Assembly: GCA_012514255.1 (NCBI GenBank)
Contig: JAAZAP010000297.1
Span: 1 to 23,947 of the forward strand
Source: Bacteroidales bacterium
GTDB taxonomy: Bacteria; Bacteroidota; Bacteroidia; Bacteroidales; VadinHA17
Direction: 5' to 3'
DNA length: 23,947 nucleotides
Under the pieces are notes generated by a model, which was not told the DNA's origin, ran no database searches, and saw only the letters and a program-made list of their open reading frames with translations. The position numbers and the translations under genes were made by a program. This document shows positions 17,266 through 23,947 of this stretch, piece by piece; position 1 is the stretch's first letter, and the number at the start of each line of letters is the position of its first letter.

Positions 17266-18328
17266 TATAGCTCTTCTCCCCGGCGACGGCATAGGTCCTG
17301 AAGTGACCGAACAGGCAGTAAAGGTATTGAAGGCCACCGGCGAGGCCACCGGGCACAGCTTCATCTTTACTGAGGGGCTGATAGGTGCCTCAGCCATTGA
17401 CCTGACAGGCAGTCCCTTCCCCGTTGAGACCCTGGAGCTCTGCCGCCGGTCTGACGCTGTTCTCTTCGGCGCCATAGGTGATCCTAAATATGACAATGAC
17501 CCGTCTGCAAAGGTCAGACCTGAGCAGGGGCTGCTGGCCATGAGGAGTGAGCTGTGTCTCTATGCAAACGTACGGCCTGTAAAAAACTTCCCGGCACTGG
17601 CCGGCAAATCGCCCCTGAAGCAGGAGATCGTTACCGGCACTGATGTTGTGATTATCAGGGAGCTTACCGGCGGCATCTACTTCGGCAAACCCCGGGGCCG
17701 CTCGGAGGATGGTCTGACAGCCTATGACACCTGCCTCTACAGCCGCCATGAGATAGAGCGTGTGGTGCGTCTTGCATGCCAGTATGCCATGCGGCGAAAA
17801 AAGAAGCTGACGGTCATTGACAAGGCCAATGTGCTTGCCACCTCGCGCCTCTGGCGGGAGACAGCCCGCGAGGTTGTCAGGGAATTCACTGAGATTGAAG
17901 TGGAATACATGTTCGTTGATAACGCTGCAATGCAGCTCATCAGGAACCCCCCGGCCTTTGATGTCATAGTAACGGAAAACATGTTCGGAGATATCCTCTC
18001 CGATGAGGCCAGCATGATAACCGGATCACTTGGCATGCTGCCCTCGGCATCCGTTGGACTGTCGACCTCCCTTTACGAGCCCATACATGGCTCCTTCCCG
18101 CAGGCGGCGGGAAAAAATACAGCCAATCCTATGGCTGCCATCCTCTCAGCTGCCATGATGCTGGAGCTCAGCTTCGGCCTGGTGAAGGAAGCTGAGATGA
18201 TCACCGGTGCAGTTGAGGAGACGGTAAAGGAAGGTTGTGTCACTGCTGACCTTGATGACAGTAATCCCTGCTCCACCACAGCCGTTGGCGAAAGGATATG
18301 CAGCCGTTTGAGGGAATTTTCCGTATAA
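17255..18328 (+). CDS. leuB: 3-isopropylmalate dehydrogenase
   Basis: A 357-residue NAD-dependent beta-decarboxylating dehydrogenase. It has ALLPGDGIGPEV, the Arg cluster of the substrate site (LRSELCLYANVRPVK-like region, RELTGGIYFGKPRG), the metal ligands in VTENMFGDILSDEASM, and YEPIHGSFPQAAGKNTANP, the NAD-binding signature. It oxidises 3-isopropylmalate and, in the citramalate route, 3-methylmalate to 2-ketobutyrate. ATG 17255 overlaps the end of cimA by 11 bp. Last gene of the operon. Downstream there is no strong terminator before 18450. Confidence 0.95.
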   Translation: MNYNIALLPGDGIGPEVTEQAVKVLKATGEATGHSFIFTEGLIGASAIDLTGSPFPVETLELCRRSDAVLFGAIGDPKYDNDPSAKVRPEQGLLAMRSELCLYANVRPVKNFPALAGKSPLKQEIVTGTDVVIIRELTGGIYFGKPRGRSEDGLTAYDTCLYSRHEIERVVRLACQYAMRRKKKLTVIDKANVLATSRLWRETAREVVREFTEIEVEYMFVDNAAMQLIRNPPAFDVIVTENMFGDILSDEASMITGSLGMLPSASVGLSTSLYEPIHGSFPQAAGKNTANPMAAILSAAMMLELSFGLVKEAEMITGAVEETVKEGCVTADLDDSNPCSTTAVGERICSRLREFSV

Positions 18329-18382
18329 AATTTTGCAGTGCAGAAGTTCGAATTAATAAATGGTTATATCTGCACCGGACAA

Positions 18383-18478
18383 ATGACAATGATAAACAAA
18401 CGTATATATCATCATCATACTCATACTTGCTCTCAAGGCACAAACCAGGATGATAGTTTTTTTAAAAGATTGCTTTAA
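18383..18478 (+). CDS. His-codon-rich small ORF, possible relic leader peptide
   Basis: A 31-codon ORF, too short for normal gene calling, in the 202-bp gap between leuB and the trp leader promoter. After Met-Thr-Met-Ile-Asn-Lys-Arg-Ile-Tyr it encodes His-His-His-Thr-His-Thr (CAT CAT CAT ACT CAT ACT, 18410-18427), which resembles histidine-operon leader peptides. TATCATC (18407-18413), inside the His run, can pair with GATGATA (18449-18455), followed by seven T (18457-18463), so a ribosome stalled at His codons would block that stem. Against it: the ORF runs through the T-tract, the loop is 35 bases, I find no clean promoter, and no his gene lies downstream. It may be a remnant or chance. Confidence 0.3.
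   Translation: MTMINKRIYHHHTHTCSQGTNQDDSFFKRLL
18407..18463 (+). terminator. Weak candidate terminator after the ilv-leu operon
   Basis: A 7-bp stem (18407-18413 with 18449-18455) with a long loop that holds a small CTTG/CAAG hairpin, followed by G and seven T. This is the only plausible stop signal between leuB and the trp leader. It may be part of the His-codon leader. Confidence 0.3.
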
Positions 18479-18490
18479 ATTTTATTCCAT

Positions 18491-18525
18491 TTTGATATTA
18501 TTATTGGAAATAATCATTATGTTTG
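18491..18525 (+). promoter_or_regulatory. Promoter of the trp leader / trpB2 transcript
   Basis: The -7 box TATGTTTG (18518-18525) fits TAnnTTTG exactly, and a -33 TTTG lies at 18491-18494, 23 bp upstream (the long end of the accepted range). The start of transcription would be about 18530, at or just before the leader ATG. Confidence 0.6.
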
Positions 18526-18530
18526 CACCA

Positions 18531-18605
18531 ATGAACACCATGAGGTTAAATAACTGGCGCTGGTGCAGCTCATATGATGAAGCTGTGAATCACGTCGTTA
18601 TGTAA
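18531..18605 (+). CDS. Trp-codon leader peptide upstream of trpB2
   Basis: A 24-codon ORF starting MNTMRLNNWRWCSSYDEA. The Trp codons are at residues 9 and 11 (18555-18557 and 18561-18563) in a Trp-Arg-Trp motif. It lies directly between a promoter and a strong terminator ahead of a tryptophan synthase gene, as in classical trp attenuation. Because transcription probably starts near 18530, the message may be leaderless, or the second ATG at 18540 (21 residues) may be the true start. The peptide continues past the Trp codons to the TAA at 18603, so a ribosome that is not stalled crosses the antiterminator strand at 18582-18588. Confidence 0.8.
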   Translation: MNTMRLNNWRWCSSYDEAVNHVVM

Positions 18606-18647
18606 CCCGTACAGGATAATTATACAGGAAGGCACGCTGATCACAGC
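18566..18647 (+). promoter_or_regulatory. Alternative pairings of the trp attenuator
   Basis: Strand 1 CAGCT (18566-18570) can pair with AGCTG (18581-18585). GCTGTGA (18582-18588) is instead a perfect 7-base complement of TCACAGC (18641-18647), which contains the loop and first bases of the terminator's 3' arm. A ribosome stalled at the Trp codons would mask strand 1 and release strand 2 for the antiterminator. The second pairing is short, so a bulged pairing to 18633-18638 is an alternative. Confidence 0.55.
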
Positions 18648-18662
18648 GTGCCTTCTGTTTTT
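18624..18662 (+). terminator. Attenuator terminator upstream of trpB2
   Basis: A 12-bp perfect stem (GAAGGCACGCTG 18628-18639 with CAGCGTGCCTTC 18644-18655) and an ATCA loop, which can be lengthened at the base with one bulged G, then five T (18658-18662). It ends 26 bp before the trpB2 start and 19 bp after the leader stop. Confidence 0.87.
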
Positions 18663-18688
18663 ATAAACCCTTTTAATCACTAATTGAG

Positions 18689-20059
18689 ATGGAAAAGATT
18701 ACGAAAATTCTGCTGTCTGAAAACGAGATGCCGCGACAATGGTATAACATCGCGGCTGACATGCCAAACAAACCTCTCCCTCCGCTGAATCCGGCCACAG
18801 GAAAACCGGTAGGCCCGGAGGACCTGTCGGTCATATTCCCCATGGAGCTGATCAGGCAGGAGGTGTCAACAGAGAGGTACATTGACATCCCTGACGAGGT
18901 ACTTGATCTCTACAGGACATACCGGCCCTCGCCGCTTTACCGTGCGCTCAATCTTGAAAAGGCCCTGGGAACAAAGAGCAGGATCTATTACAAGTACGAG
19001 GGGGGCAACTATTCCGGTTCACACAAGGCCAATACTGCTATTGCACAGGCTTACTACAACCGGCAGGAGGGTGTGCGCCGTATCACCACCGAGACCGGAG
19101 CGGGCCAGTGGGGCAGCGCCATGAGCTTTGCCTGCAACCACTTCGGGCTGGACCTGCTGGTATTCATGGTCAGGGTCAGCTATAACCAGAAACCCGGCCG
19201 CAAGCTGATGATGAACACCTACAATGCCAGGGTGGTTCCCTCTCCAAGTACCATGACAGCAGCGGGAAGAAAGGTGCTTGAGGCTGATCCCGACTCACCC
19301 GGCAGCCTGGGCATAGCCATCTCCGAGGCCATGGAGATAGCGGCACAGGATCCCTATACCAAATACTCGCTTGGCAGCGTACTCAACCACGTGATCCTTC
19401 ACCAGACAATCATAGGCCAGGAAGCAATGATACAGATGGGAAAGACGGGTGATTATCCCGATGTGGTTATCGGTTGCTTCGGCGGAGGCTCCAATTTCTC
19501 CGGCATAGCATTTCCCTTCCTCAGGGAGAATCTTGTCAACGGCAATAGGACAAGGTTTGTGGCAGTGGAACCAGCCTCTTGCCCCAAACTCACAAAAGGG
19601 AAGTTCACATATGACTTCGGTGACCAGTCAGGCATGACCCCCCTGCTGCCCATGTACACCCTCGGGCATAACTTTATCCCTGACAAGATACATGCAGGCG
19701 GACTGCGTTATCATGGTGCCGGCGTGCTGGTCAGCCAGCTGCGCAAGGATGGGTTCGTGGAGGCGAAGGCCAAATTCCAGCGGGAGTGTTTTGAGGGAGC
19801 CATCCTCTTTGCACGGTCGGAAGGGATTCTTCCTGCACCGGAGTCTTCGTACGCCATAGCAGGAGCCCTGGATGAAGCACGGAGGGCTGACCTTGAGGGA
19901 GTGTCAAAGACGATACTCTTCAATCTCAGCGGCCACGGTCATTTTGACATCACTGCCTATGAGAAGTATTTCGAGGGCAACCTGCCTGATCATGAGGCCA
20001 CAGCAGAGGAAATCAGCCAGTCTCTGCTAAATTCATCTGTCCCGATCAGCATTGACTAA
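18689..20059 (+). CDS. trpB2: Tryptophan synthase beta chain, TrpB2 type (TrpB-like)
   Basis: A 456-residue PLP enzyme of the TrpB2 branch. It has a long N-terminal extension (MPRQWYNIAADMP, LPPLNPATGKP) absent from TrpB1, RPSPLYRALNLEKALG, the PLP lysine K113 in GNYSGSHKANTA, the catalytic Glu135 in TETGAGQWGSA, and the phosphate-binding GGGSN at 265-269. It condenses indole with serine to give tryptophan. TrpB2 enzymes usually work without TrpA, and no other trp gene is in the window, so indole salvage is likely. The trp leader upstream suggests expression rises when charged tRNA-Trp falls. It ends in a convergent terminator facing nrdJ. Confidence 0.9.
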   Translation: MEKITKILLSENEMPRQWYNIAADMPNKPLPPLNPATGKPVGPEDLSVIFPMELIRQEVSTERYIDIPDEVLDLYRTYRPSPLYRALNLEKALGTKSRIYYKYEGGNYSGSHKANTAIAQAYYNRQEGVRRITTETGAGQWGSAMSFACNHFGLDLLVFMVRVSYNQKPGRKLMMNTYNARVVPSPSTMTAAGRKVLEADPDSPGSLGIAISEAMEIAAQDPYTKYSLGSVLNHVILHQTIIGQEAMIQMGKTGDYPDVVIGCFGGGSNFSGIAFPFLRENLVNGNRTRFVAVEPASCPKLTKGKFTYDFGDQSGMTPLLPMYTLGHNFIPDKIHAGGLRYHGAGVLVSQLRKDGFVEAKAKFQRECFEGAILFARSEGILPAPESSYAIAGALDEARRADLEGVSKTILFNLSGHGHFDITAYEKYFEGNLPDHEATAEEISQSLLNSSVPISID

Positions 20060-20095
20060 CCGATAACCGAAACCGACAACCGACAACCGATAACT
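20058..20095. repeat. Short CCGAYAA-type tandem repeat
   Basis: Directly after the trpB2 stop there are five 6- to 7-base units of the form CCGATAA, CCGAAA, CCGACAA, CCGACAA, CCGATAA. Simple repeats of this type occur in non-coding gaps. No ORF uses it. Confidence 0.6.
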
Positions 20096-20129
20096 AAGCA
20101 GAAAGGAGCCCAATGCTCCTTCCTGCTTT
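20096..20129. terminator. Convergent (bidirectional) terminator between trpB2 and nrdJ
   Basis: AAGCAG (20096-20101), one mismatch, AAGGAGC (20103-20109), loop CCAAT, GCTCCTT (20115-20121) and CTGCTT (20123-20128) form a 13-bp stem. The T-tract is weak on both strands. Its place between convergent genes supports a terminator. Confidence 0.6.
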
Positions 20130-20156
20130 CACTGTGATATGGAGTTTATTAAATGG

Positions 20157-22799
20157 TCAGCTGCACTTTGAGGTGCCACAGTCAGTGCATATCAGGCACC
20201 CCTCCTGGTAGACCAGGTTCGTTGAGTTGCAGTTCTCGCACTTGCCCTTGGCTTTCGTTCCGTTGGGGATGTAGCGCTTCAGTGACCGCTCCACCCCGTT
20301 CTTCCATGTGTTGATCGACTCATTGTCAAGCTTCATGGAAGAGACCAGTTCCACAACATCCTTTGCCGGCATGCCATAGCGCAGCACGCCTGAGATAAGA
20401 CGGGCATAGTTCCAGAACTCGGGTTTGAACATGTGGGAGAGACCTCCCAGGGTGTTCTTGTACCCGTATTTGTCAGTATACTGGAAGTCATACCTGCTGT
20501 TACCTGCCTCATCCTTGTTCTTGATGATCTTGCCCTTGACGATGCTCTTGGGAATGGGGAACATCTCATCATCCTGCAGGCCGGTGAATATCTCATACGG
20601 AACGCCATCCTTGATGCCTACAAAGGCGATCCATTTCTCCTCGTTGTTCTGAAAGCGAATTACATCGGCCTCAAGCACCTTGGGCCTGAGTGGCGACCAG
20701 TCGGTTTTCTTCTCCTCCTTGCTGTTTGATACCAGCACGCCGGCCCTCGATCCGTCGCGATAGACGGTGGCTCCCTTGCATCCCTCCTTCCATGCTGTCA
20801 GATAGAGCTCAGATACCAGCTCTTCCTTTACCTCTGCAGGAAGGTTGATTGTCACGCTGATTGAATGGTCAACCCATTTCTGTATAGCGCCCTGCATGCG
20901 CACCTTGGCCACCCAGTCAACATCGTTGGCTGTGGCCTTGTGGTAAGGAGACCGGGCAACAATCTTATTTATCTGTGCCTCTGACATCTCCTTCACCTCC
21001 TCATAATTATAGCCGTTCACCTTCATCCAGTCGATGAACTTATGGTGGAAGACAGTGAACTCTTCCCAGTGATCACCCACCTCATCGATGAACGTCACCT
21101 TCACATCTTTGTCATTGGGATTGACCTTGCGGCGGCGCTTGTAGAAGGGCATGAAGACCGGCTCAATTCCCGAAGTGGTCTGGCTCAACAGACTGGTAGA
21201 GCCCGTCGGGGCGATTGTAAGAAGGGCTATGTTGCGTCTTCCGTTCTTCTCCATTTCGGCAACCATCTCAGGATCAGCTTCGCGAAGGCGGCTGATGAAC
21301 GGGTTATCCTTCTCCCTCTCAGTGCTGTAGATTGGGAATGCTCCTCTTTCGGCTGCCATCACAGTAGATGACCTGTATGCCTCAATGGCCAGAGTACGGT
21401 GTACCTTAACCGAGAAATCCGTGGCTTTGTCTGTTCCGTAACGGAGGCCCAGCGCAGCAAGCATATCGCCCTCGGCCGTGATGCCGATGCCGGTACGTCT
21501 GCCTTCGCCGGTCTTATGCTTTATATTGAGCCACAGGTTACGTTCCACCAGCTTGAGCTCCTCTCCTTCAGGATCAGCATCTATCTTGGCTATGATGGCA
21601 TCTATCTTCTCCTGTTCCAGGTCAATGATATCATCCATAATGCGCTGTGAGAGATGCACATGCTTCTTGAAGAGATCAAAATCAAACTCTGCCTCCTGGG
21701 TAAAGGGGTTTTTGACGTAGCTGAAGAGGTTGATGGCTATCAGGCGGCAACTGTCATACGGGCAGAGAGGTATCTCCCCGCACGGATTGGTTGAGACCGT
21801 CTCGTAACCCAGGTCAGCGTAGCAGTCAGGTACGCTCTCGTTCCTGATTGTATCCCAGAAGAGGACACCCGGTTCAGCTGATTTCCATGCGTTATGAACT
21901 ATCTTATTCCATAGTTTGCCCGCATCAATGTCCTTTACATACTTCGGGTTATCCGAATTGATCGGGTACTGCTGGCGGAAGCTCTTGCCGTCAACCACCG
22001 CCTGCATAAAATCATTGGTGATCTTGACCGAGACATTTGCTCCGGTCACCTTGCCGGTCTCAAGCTTGGCATCAATAAAACTTTCTGCGTCAGGATGCTT
22101 AATGGAGATGGAGAGCATAAGGGCTCCCCTGCGGCCATCCTGAGCCACCTCACGGGTGGAATTTGAATAGCGTTCCATGAACGGAACCACACCTGTAGAG
22201 GTGAGAGCACTGTTCAGTACCGGGGAACCCTTGGGGCGTATATGTGACAGATCATGACCCACCCCGCCGCGGCGCTTCATCAACTGCACCTGCTCCTGGT
22301 CTATCTTCATGATGCCGCCATACGAGTCGGAATCACCCTTGTTGCCTATGACAAAACAGTTGGAGAGAGAGGCTACCTGGAAATCATTGCCTATGCCCGT
22401 CATTGGCCCGCCCTGGGGGAGGATATACCTGAAATCCCTGAAGACCTCGTAGATTGCTTCGGCCGGAACAGGATTCGGATACTTCTTTTCTATACGGTGA
22501 ACCTCGGAAGCGAGACGACGATGCATATCATCAGGCGTCAGCTCATATAGTTTTCCGTAAGAGTCCTTGAGAGCATACTTGCTTGCCCATACCTTTGCCG
22601 CCAGGTCATCACCGCCAAAGTAAAGACGCGTTGCCTTTATGGCCTCCTCATATGTGAAAACCTTCTTTGCACTCTTGTCTGCCGGCTTGTTTTTCTTCTC
22701 CATCACCGCCTCTTCCTTCCTGGGCTTCCTCTCCTCTTTACTTAACTGCTCCTTTTCGGTAGAGGCGACAGTGGCTGAATGGACAAATGAATCTCCCAT
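20157..22799 (-). CDS. nrdJ: Class II (adenosylcobalamin-dependent) ribonucleoside-diphosphate reductase
   Basis: An 880-residue NrdJ that makes deoxyribonucleotides with or without oxygen. The ten-stranded barrel carries the redox Cys148 in SLSNCFV and the radical/active-site group N338-P-C340-G-E342 (thiyl Cys340), with the likely redox partner Cys351 in DSCRLIAINL. GGVGHDLSHIRPKGSPV and TAPTGS-like IAPTGSTSLLSQTTSGIEP bind substrate phosphate. No ATP-cone is visible at the N-terminus, which is instead a Lys/Glu-rich disordered stretch (1-45). The tail is a zinc-ribbon-like Cys array (C854, C857, C868, C871, C874, C879) that probably also reduces the active site. The first ATG was chosen; Met33 is an alternative start. 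No cobalamin riboswitch was recognised upstream. Confidence 0.95.
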   Translation of the reverse strand: MGDSFVHSATVASTEKEQLSKEERKPRKEEAVMEKKNKPADKSAKKVFTYEEAIKATRLYFGGDDLAAKVWASKYALKDSYGKLYELTPDDMHRRLASEVHRIEKKYPNPVPAEAIYEVFRDFRYILPQGGPMTGIGNDFQVASLSNCFVIGNKGDSDSYGGIMKIDQEQVQLMKRRGGVGHDLSHIRPKGSPVLNSALTSTGVVPFMERYSNSTREVAQDGRRGALMLSISIKHPDAESFIDAKLETGKVTGANVSVKITNDFMQAVVDGKSFRQQYPINSDNPKYVKDIDAGKLWNKIVHNAWKSAEPGVLFWDTIRNESVPDCYADLGYETVSTNPCGEIPLCPYDSCRLIAINLFSYVKNPFTQEAEFDFDLFKKHVHLSQRIMDDIIDLEQEKIDAIIAKIDADPEGEELKLVERNLWLNIKHKTGEGRRTGIGITAEGDMLAALGLRYGTDKATDFSVKVHRTLAIEAYRSSTVMAAERGAFPIYSTEREKDNPFISRLREADPEMVAEMEKNGRRNIALLTIAPTGSTSLLSQTTSGIEPVFMPFYKRRRKVNPNDKDVKVTFIDEVGDHWEEFTVFHHKFIDWMKVNGYNYEEVKEMSEAQINKIVARSPYHKATANDVDWVAKVRMQGAIQKWVDHSISVTINLPAEVKEELVSELYLTAWKEGCKGATVYRDGSRAGVLVSNSKEEKKTDWSPLRPKVLEADVIRFQNNEEKWIAFVGIKDGVPYEIFTGLQDDEMFPIPKSIVKGKIIKNKDEAGNSRYDFQYTDKYGYKNTLGGLSHMFKPEFWNYARLISGVLRYGMPAKDVVELVSSMKLDNESINTWKNGVERSLKRYIPNGTKAKGKCENCNSTNLVYQEGCLICTDCGTSKCS

Positions 22800-23137
22800 T
22801 GATACTTAAAAAATATTAAAGTTTGAAAATAAGTTAGTTAATCTACCTTCCGTAATGCTGAACGGGTTTTGCTAAAATAGGCAAGCAGGGCAGAGGAGGC
22901 AAGAAGAAAAGTTCTCTTTTATCAACAGACATATTAACTTTTATGAACTTTGTGGATGCCATCTGTCCATGTCTCGCAAATTGCTCTTCATGCCCGCCAA
23001 CCTGACCTCCGGTCATTTTTCACGCCCGGCACGCTAATAAAAAAGAAAGCTGCCCCGGGTTGAGGCAGCCCCTTTTATTATCTGTCACGCAACTAATGCT
23101 GCGTGTAACATACTTATGGTATAAAGTTTCGTAATAC
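22800..23137. other. 338-bp intergenic region between nrdJ and the BACON protein gene
   Basis: It holds the terminator at 23037-23070, a short hairpin CACGCA/TGCGTG (23086-23105), and AT-rich sequence before nrdJ. A 57-codon minus-strand ORF (22843-23016) is present but resembles no family I know. I found no B12-box and no exact TAnnTTTG promoter for nrdJ. Confidence 0.5.
23037..23070 (-). terminator. Intrinsic terminator after the BACON protein gene
   Basis: On the minus strand GCTGCC (23064-23069) pairs with GGCAGC (23049-23054), with a flanking G-T pair. TTTC and then six T follow. It lies about 70 bp past the stop codon. Confidence 0.6.
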
Positions 23138-23947
23138 TTACTTCGAACTCACATGGCTGAAATAAATACTACCTGAAAGCTGGGGTTCCCCTTGATAAGA
23201 GTCCTTCGGTGCAATAACCGTCAGTTGGTCTCCCACTTTAAGGCCTTTGTCCACTACCACGTATTTTCTGTCGTCGCCAGTTGCACCCCAACCCGGATAA
23301 CAGCCATACGAGTAGATTTCATCGTCGCCGTCTTTCAACGTTAGATTTCCGTAATCCCCGGTAGCAATCGATGAAATTTCGCCGGTTACCATGAAGTATG
23401 TATTGGGGTCGTCAGGCTTGGCCAGCACCTCTGCAATTGTTGCCGCTGTCACAGGAATAGAGCTTTCCAAAAATGCATCACCTACCTGTGGATTTTCTTT
23501 ATATGCGGCACGTTTTCCGACAATTGTGATGATGTCACCAACTTTTAAACCTAAGGTAGTGAAATCCTCAATACCATATACATAGGCCTCACCTGAGAAA
23601 TCTCTCAAGTCTAAATTGCCATAGGTAGTATGGGAAATATTGGTTATAACACCTTCCAAACGATATAGTTTATCACTAACTTCTGCAGCAAGGAATTCTT
23701 CAATAGAAGCATCTATAATTGCACCTAACTGGCTAAGTGTTGTTTGTGAAGTATAGTCTTTAGTCCCGTCAGTGGTATGGAAGGTGATTGTGGTTTCGCG
23801 GACTTCGCCTGTATTGGCTTCAGCCTGGAATTTCACAACTGCAGACGTTCCTGCTGATTGGATGGAGGAAATTGACAACCATGATTCGGCATCTTCAGGA
23901 ATATCTACCGATACGCCCTGTCCTTTGCATGTAAGGTATGCAATAAA
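23138..23947 (-). CDS. BACON-domain protein with two OB-fold-like repeats (5' end outside window)
   Basis: The frame stays open to the right edge, so the start is missing; a TTG at 23878 is internal. About 269 residues are visible. The first 75 look like a BACON domain: GVSVDIPEDAESWLSI, a mid strand with VVKFQAEANTGEVRETTITF, and a closing SQTTLSQLG. Two related repeats of about 85 residues follow (YRLEGVITNISHTTYGNLDL and YFMVTGEISSIATGDYGNLT). Each has G-x-(V/E)-I-(T/S)-x-I, YGNLxL, a YVYG/YSYG strand and GLKVGD, consistent with OB folds. Such proteins in Bacteroidota are usually exported and often lipoproteins, with carbohydrate- or mucin-related roles. The signal peptide is not in view and function is unknown. 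It is AT-richer than its neighbours. Confidence 0.75.
   Translation of the reverse strand, partial: FIAYLTCKGQGVSVDIPEDAESWLSISSIQSAGTSAVVKFQAEANTGEVRETTITFHTTDGTKDYTSQTTLSQLGAIIDASIEEFLAAEVSDKLYRLEGVITNISHTTYGNLDLRDFSGEAYVYGIEDFTTLGLKVGDIITIVGKRAAYKENPQVGDAFLESSIPVTAATIAEVLAKPDDPNTYFMVTGEISSIATGDYGNLTLKDGDDEIYSYGCYPGWGATGDDRKYVVVDKGLKVGDQLTVIAPKDSYQGEPQLSGSIYFSHVSSK

Noticed and set aside
18338..18375. 7-bp hairpin GTGCAGA/TCTGCAC just after leuB as the operon terminator
   Set aside because: It has a 24-base loop and no T-tract after it, so it is unlikely to terminate alone. It might protect the 3' end of the mRNA.
22843..23016. Minus-strand 57-codon ORF upstream of nrdJ
   Set aside because: No recognisable domain, signal or promoter. 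A frame of this size is expected by chance in a 338-bp gap. Kept only as something to test.
22800..23040. Cobalamin riboswitch ahead of nrdJ
   Set aside because: I read the minus strand for the conserved B12-box (GCCACTG-like) and found none. A covariance-model search would be needed to be certain.
23138..23878. TTG at 23878 as the true start of the BACON protein
   Set aside because: The frame continues to the window edge for 23 more codons that complete the BACON domain, so the gene is partial.

Overview
The window is one contiguous piece of a Bacteroidota chromosome, most likely Bacteroidales or a close relative. Evidence for this is a SusC/RagA-style TonB-dependent receptor, a BACON-domain surface-type protein, AUG starts without clear Shine-Dalgarno sequences, and promoter-like TAnnTTTG boxes with an upstream TTG. 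I see no rRNA, tRNA, CRISPR array, insertion sequence or phage gene. Genes are tightly packed and mostly biosynthetic or housekeeping.

Layout. (1) 1-1199, plus strand: the 3' end of a TonB-dependent receptor and a small secreted heavy-metal-associated (HMA) protein. (2) 1207-1350: a degenerate 36-bp tandem repeat at the convergent junction, running into the 3' end of tcdA. (3) 1299-4221, minus strand: gltX-tatD-tcdA, joined by 4-base and 1-base stop/start overlaps. (4) 4319-6669: divergent tdh (SDR-type L-threonine 3-dehydrogenase) and kbl, which together cleave threonine to glycine and acetyl-CoA. (5) 6744-18328, plus strand: a branched-chain amino acid operon, promoter - Leu/Ile-rich leader peptide - attenuator - ilvD-ilvB-ilvN-ilvC-leuA-leuC-leuD-cimA-leuB. 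(6) 18329-20059: a His-codon-rich small ORF, then a promoter, a Trp-codon leader peptide with its attenuator, and a solitary trpB2-type tryptophan synthase beta gene. (7) 20157-22799, minus strand: class II (B12-dependent) ribonucleotide reductase. (8) 23138 to the right edge, minus strand: the C-terminal part of a BACON plus OB-fold-like protein.

How it works together. LeuCD and LeuB can serve both leucine synthesis (after LeuA) and isoleucine synthesis (after CimA, which makes citramalate from pyruvate and acetyl-CoA). The operon therefore encodes a route to valine, leucine and isoleucine without threonine dehydratase, lacking only the final transaminase. Next door, threonine is sent to glycine by Tdh and Kbl.

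The most interesting content is regulatory. Two complete transcription-attenuation leaders can be read from the sequence, one ahead of ilvD and one ahead of trpB2. Each has a tiny peptide carrying codons for the pathway product, mutually exclusive RNA pairings, an intrinsic terminator, and a Bacteroidota-type promoter just upstream. A third, weaker His-codon candidate lies between leuB and the trp leader.
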